Positions 44,901 through 50,900 of a stretch of DNA of 64,000 nucleotides are shown here, piece by piece; the stretch's first letter is position 1; the number at the start of each line of letters is the position of its first letter. The notes under the pieces were generated by a model. It searched no databases. It saw nothing but the letters and a program-made list of their open reading frames with translations, and had not been told where the DNA came from. The stretch is taken from NCBI GenBank assembly GCA_903813345.2, contig CAIIXF020000008.1:31272867-31336866 (forward strand). Direction: 5' to 3'. A program made the translations under genes and the position numbers. The DNA comes from Owenia fusiformis (lineage: Eukaryota; Annelida; Polychaeta; Sabellida; Oweniidae).

Positions 44901-47900
44901 CAAGAGTCCCTTATACTTCTATTTATTCATCTACCTATTTCCATTTTGGATGCATGTCTATGATCTAATTCACTATAATGATTTTTTCATTCATGATTTT
45001 TATTAATTATATTTTCCTAGCATCAGAGTCCCTTGCTGTTTCTTATATACAAACAATTTTCCTATATTTGCTGCATATACTGTATAACCACTTATCAGTA
45101 ATGATTACTCATGCTTAACCTCATTAACCTTATGTATTAAATTTAATCCAGTTAATTGTTTGCTTCACCAGGCATCCCAGTTTAATCACCAAGTAGATGA
45201 CATGGAACACTGGATGGATGACGTCGAGGGTCAGCTGACATCAGAAGACCATGGCAAAGACATCACCAGTGTCAACAATCTATTGAAAAAGTTACAGGTA
45301 CAGTTTGTTGAATAGAAATAATTTTTTTTTCGTATAAGATATGAATCATTTTAAATATACATGCAACTGACACCTATGTTTGGATATATTATCACATCAT
45401 ATAAATGGAGAAATAGATAGAAAAAGTAGATGCTCTCCTTCACTCTTAAAACGCAATAATATTGATATTGACATACGAGGGTTGTCCCAGAAGTATTTTC
45501 TGAAATGAACAATCTTCATTTTTGAGAAAATAACACACATCTGATACACAACTTCTGTCTAATACAGCTCTTAGACCAAGACATCGCCAATCATGAAGAT
45601 AAGATGAAAGATATAAACGAAACTTCAAAGAAATTTATGGCAAAGAACCATTTCTTGAAGGAAGACTTAAAACACAGAGCACAGACAACCAATGCAAGGT
45701 GAGAAAACTACACTATATATTTAAATGAGAAATTAAAGACATATGAGTGAAATTAGCAAGGAATAAAGTAAACAGGCATGTAGTCAATACTCTAAATTGT
45801 ATAGAATTGCAGTTTATTCAAATTTTAGAGAGAATCATAGTGGGAAAGTTTGGGAATAGCTAGGAATAAAGTAAACAGTCATGTAGTTAACACTCTAAAT
45901 TGTATAGAAATGCAAGACAGTTAGGCTGTTTATTCAAATTTTAAAGAGAAGCTGAGAAAAATAGACTAGGCTTGACTAGAATAAAAATTGCTGTTTTGTG
46001 CGAAGAAAACTGATGTATCGTGAATCTAATATAGAAATGTAAAAAATTAATTTAACATTTGCAATCACGTTATCATTGTTCTATGAAAAGTGTAAACTTT
46101 TGGAAATGATTTAATACATACTGGTCTGCACTTCAGATACCAATCTTTAGCCGAGCCCTGTCAAATCAGACGCGATAATTTGGATGATGCGCTACTTATG
46201 TATCAGTTTAACCGTGACGTACAAGATGAAATTTCATGGATTCAGGAGAAACAACCAATAGCAGCCTCAACAGACCTCGGAACAAGCTTATTGGCTGTTC
46301 AGAATCTGCAGAAAAAACACCAAGTAAGTCGGATGCTATGCAAAAAATGAAAAAATTAAATCCATCATACTGTACTAAATTATGAGATATGTGTCGTAAA
46401 ATGTAATAAATATCAACAAAGAAAATAAAATATCCTACACTGATTTTAGATATGTATGAGAGTGGATTACAGTATGCAGGGTGACCCAAAAGGAGGTTTA
46501 CAGTTATTCAACAATCTGTTAACTGTAACTGTAAACCTACTTTTGGGCCAACCAGGAAAATAGGATTGAGATATGCCATATTTGATTCAAATTCAATTGT
46601 TTGTTTTTCATAGGCCTTGGAGTCTGAGATAGTAGCCCATGAGCCTCTTATTGAGTCTGTCGCCAACACTGCCCATCATATGATAGAGACGAAACATTAC
46701 GCTGCAGACAATGTACGACAGAAACTCGAAAATCTACAAAGTCAAGTTGAACAGTTAAAGGAATTAGCCGCTCAGAGACGATTAAAACTTCTCGACGCAG
46801 TTGAATCACAGAAGGTGAGGAATTTTTATCATGAAAACTTCATGCTGCTCATTTGTATTCCCATCTATTGTATTTCATCTCATTATTCATGCTTGCTAAC
46901 AATCAACCTCACATAAGCACATAGCAACTTAACTCACATATCTATGTAGGTTACTTGAACATGTGAACTGTCTTATGTAGGGATGAGTGTTAGCAATTAT
47001 AATGAGACTTACTTGTGATTTTAAATAAATTCTTCATTGATAATGATTAATGGCTTTAAAATGATGTATATTTTCTGGAAGTTTTCATGCTCAGTGTATA
47101 AGCGAGAAGGCAATATGTGGATAGACAGTATTAAGGTAATCCAAGGTTTAAATGTAAATTCTATATATTCTACGATGTCTCACTGGTCATGGACATTTCA
47201 CGCTTTTCCTCTCCTAAATTTGAATGAGGAGACTAATTTTATCACACTTCTGAACATTTTTGAGTGTATACATTGTTCTTCATTTTCGATAGTCAATCAC
47301 CAGTCAATTTCACATTGAGAATTCTAAGGCTTTGATTGGTTGATATTTTACCATCAGAGGGCATGATATTAAATGGACATGACGTCTCAGTTAGCTCATC
47401 TCTACATATAATTATAATGTTGATTTTGCATATTTTACTCATCAAATAAAATCACTGAATGAATACATATTGTGAATCGCAAATATCAGTCACGATGCAT
47501 GTCACAGTCACAAAATATTTTTAATAAATTACATCATCACAAAAATTCTTATATATTCACAAATATTATTGATATCTTACATGAATTGTTGCATATTATG
47601 CTTTTCACACTTTAGATTGATATATTACATCTTTATCATGGCACAGGAATCTTGAATAAGCACTTGAAAGATGCAATTGACGATGCCCAAGAACTTTTTA
47701 ATGTTGAATATTTTCCAGTTCATCAATAAAAAAAATTTCATTATCAAAAACTGTGAAACAAACTGCATCTTTATCATACTATATAACCTCATAAACTTTT
47801 GAAATGAATTTTTTCAAGTTAAACATTTCACTGATACATGTTTTATATTCCAGTTCTATGCTGAGGTGACTGAAGCTGAGGTTTGGATAAAGGAACGGTT

Positions 47901-50900
47901 GCCATTGGTCACCAACCCAGACCTTGGAAAAGATGAAGATTCAGTACAGGTAAAGTAATTGTTTGATTCCATGGGTTCTTCAAACCCCATCAATTAATTC
48001 AGTTACGGGGCAACTCCTTGCATCTGTAACTCCTTGCATTACATGTACAATGAAACTTGTGAAGTGGAACACATCTAGAAGTGGTGTAAGTGGAACACTT
48101 CTCAAGTAAGAAGACCAATTGATGTAATGTTATATGAACCTCTATAAGTGGAACACCTCACAAGTTGAACACTTTCAAGTTGTACTAAAGGCATTCCACT
48201 TAGACAGGTTTTACTGTAGCTATAATATCATGGGTGTGCAACCTCACTTTTCTTGAAATGGAAGGTGTCCTAAATGATATTGTACAAACTTTTTTGTCAA
48301 TCAACTAGCTACCAAATTAATTAAGAACATAGATTTAGAATATTGCAAATAAACACAAATTCATTGAAATTTCACACGTACTTCAAATTAATTCATATAC
48401 TTCTGTATTCTAGGCACATCTGAAGAAACTGGATGCCCTTGAGTTAGACATTGATAACTACAATAACAGTGTTGGTGAACTGGCTGCTCTCAGTAGGGGA
48501 CTCATAGAGAGAGGACACTTTGATAGCCCTAATATTGAACAAAAACAGGTAAAACATGAATATTGGCTTAGCTTAGAATTTCCTTATGTTTTCATACATT
48601 TACATAAATATTTATAAATTTTTAGTTGTGTTAAATGTTTTTGATTCAAGATTTATTTTTAAAAAAAGATCTATTTTAGGATGGAAATAATATGTTTAAA
48701 CTATTTGAGGCTATTCAAATGTTTCATATTCAACCATATTGTCAGAGAATGAAAAATGTCCGTCTGCTCATGCTTAATTCACTCATTTCTCTTTAAAATT
48801 TGAATGAACTACCTGATTTTCTTGCATTTCTATACAATTTAGAGTGTTTACTTCATGTATGTTTACTTTATTCCTTGATAATTCCACTCTTTTCCACTCT
48901 ATTTTGAATTTTAAAACTTGACCACAATGACATTTTGATCTTTCTAGGCAAGCATTGAGACCAAATACAGAGAGCTTCAGAGTCATGCACACACTAGACG
49001 GGAGCGTCTTATTGAGAACAAACAGTTGTTTGACTACATGCGAGAAGCTGACGATGTCGCACAATGGATACGAGAGCGTGAAGCTGTGGCTGCCTCTGAG
49101 GATTATGGGAAAGATTTGGAACACGTCGAGGTAAATAGATACATTTTGAGATTAAGCGAAAGTATGTGTGAAAACAAACCATTCTGATTTTAAAGATCCC
49201 ACATAACTTTTCTCCATAACCATCATTCGCAAAACTATCCAAAGATATATTTTCAATAGATGGCTCTGATTGGCCAAGTCTCGGAATCTTCAGTTTATAA
49301 ATAATCAACCATAAGAACCCCAGAAATTTAACTTGACCTTGACTTCTCATGTTACAGGTGCTAATACAAAAGTTTGATGATTTCATCCGTGACTTAAACG
49401 CAAACGAGGATCGCATCACAAATATCAACAATATGGCTCATAGTTTGACAACTGAGCGTCACAGTGAATCAAGATCAATCCAAAGACGTTGTGATGAGAT
49501 TAATAAAATGTGGGTAGAGCTTAAGGAACTGTCACTAAGCAGACAGGAGGCTCTAGCAGGTGCTAAACAGGTAATGATTTTTTGAAAATGTCCGTCTGCT
49601 CGTGATTATTTTGCTCAATTTCTCTTTAAAATTTGAATGACATAATTTAATTTTCTTGCATTTCTATACATTTTGGAGTGTTGATCACAGTTTTTCACAC
49701 TATGTTTCATTTGAAAACATCGCCACTATGATGTCATTGTGCAAAATAAATATTTGTTTGAAGTAATTTCAAAAAGTCTATTGAATTATTAATGGAGTCA
49801 ATGTAGATATGACCCTGTGTTAAAAACAAGAATCTTTAGTTTGATTTGTACATTTAGGTGCATACATTTGACCGTGATGCAGATGACGCTATTGACTGGG
49901 TACTAGAGAAAGATGGCTGGATGTCTTCAGAGGACTATGGCCATGATCTAGAGAGTGTACAGACCCTTGTCTCACGTCATCATGGTGCAGAGGTAAGACA
50001 TTTCTTAGGATAACATAACAATACAAATGGAGAACTGACAATGGCAAAATCATTTTTGAGTTCTGGAAAGTCATCAATATATGAATAATAAAAAAGAGTG
50101 ATTGTTCTCTTTTGGATGATGACTTAGATTGTGTTTGTACAGGGTGACATGAATTCCAGAATACAGTATATTCTTGTATTTTTGTGTCACCCTGTAGTCT
50201 TATCTTCCCCGAGCTATTTTTACAAAGTATTGTTCCGCTTCAGGGTGATGTAGCTGCCATTGGTGAGCAAGTCGGTACCATCACCAAAGAGGCTAGCAGA
50301 CTATGTAACACATTCCCTGATGCCCAGGAGCACATCAAGACAAAACAGGAGGACATGATAAGTGACTACCAACAGTTAACAGAGAAGACAGCCCAGAGGA
50401 ACCTGAAGTTAAAGCAGGCTGAGCAGTTACAGATGTACTTCAATGATTATAGGGATCTAATGTGAGTTAGTTTGGCATTGTTGTATTGTAACTTGTACAT
50501 GTTCTTGTAGTTACTCATGGTTGTGATCATTCATTGCTGTTTGAGTTATGTGTTATTTAGTTACTTTGTTTAGTTGTGTAGTTTGTAATCATTTTATCTT
50601 CTTAACCTTCTTATTGTTAATGATGTGAGTAATTTTATGTGCAGTAGCTTGCCCTTTCTCTGCCTTTTACCACCTGTTAGCCTCAAGTAATAATAAAAAC
50701 TTGTTTAATAAGATAGATAAAAGTTGATTTATTGTACTGTTCATGTGTTTGTAGAGCCTGGTGTAATGAAATGATGGCTCTAATCACTACTGACAACTTA
50801 GCTCAAGATGTCCCAGGAGCTGAGGCTCTGATCACTAAAAACAAAGAACATAAAGCTGAAATTGACGCACACATGGATGCATTCTCAAGATTCACTGAGA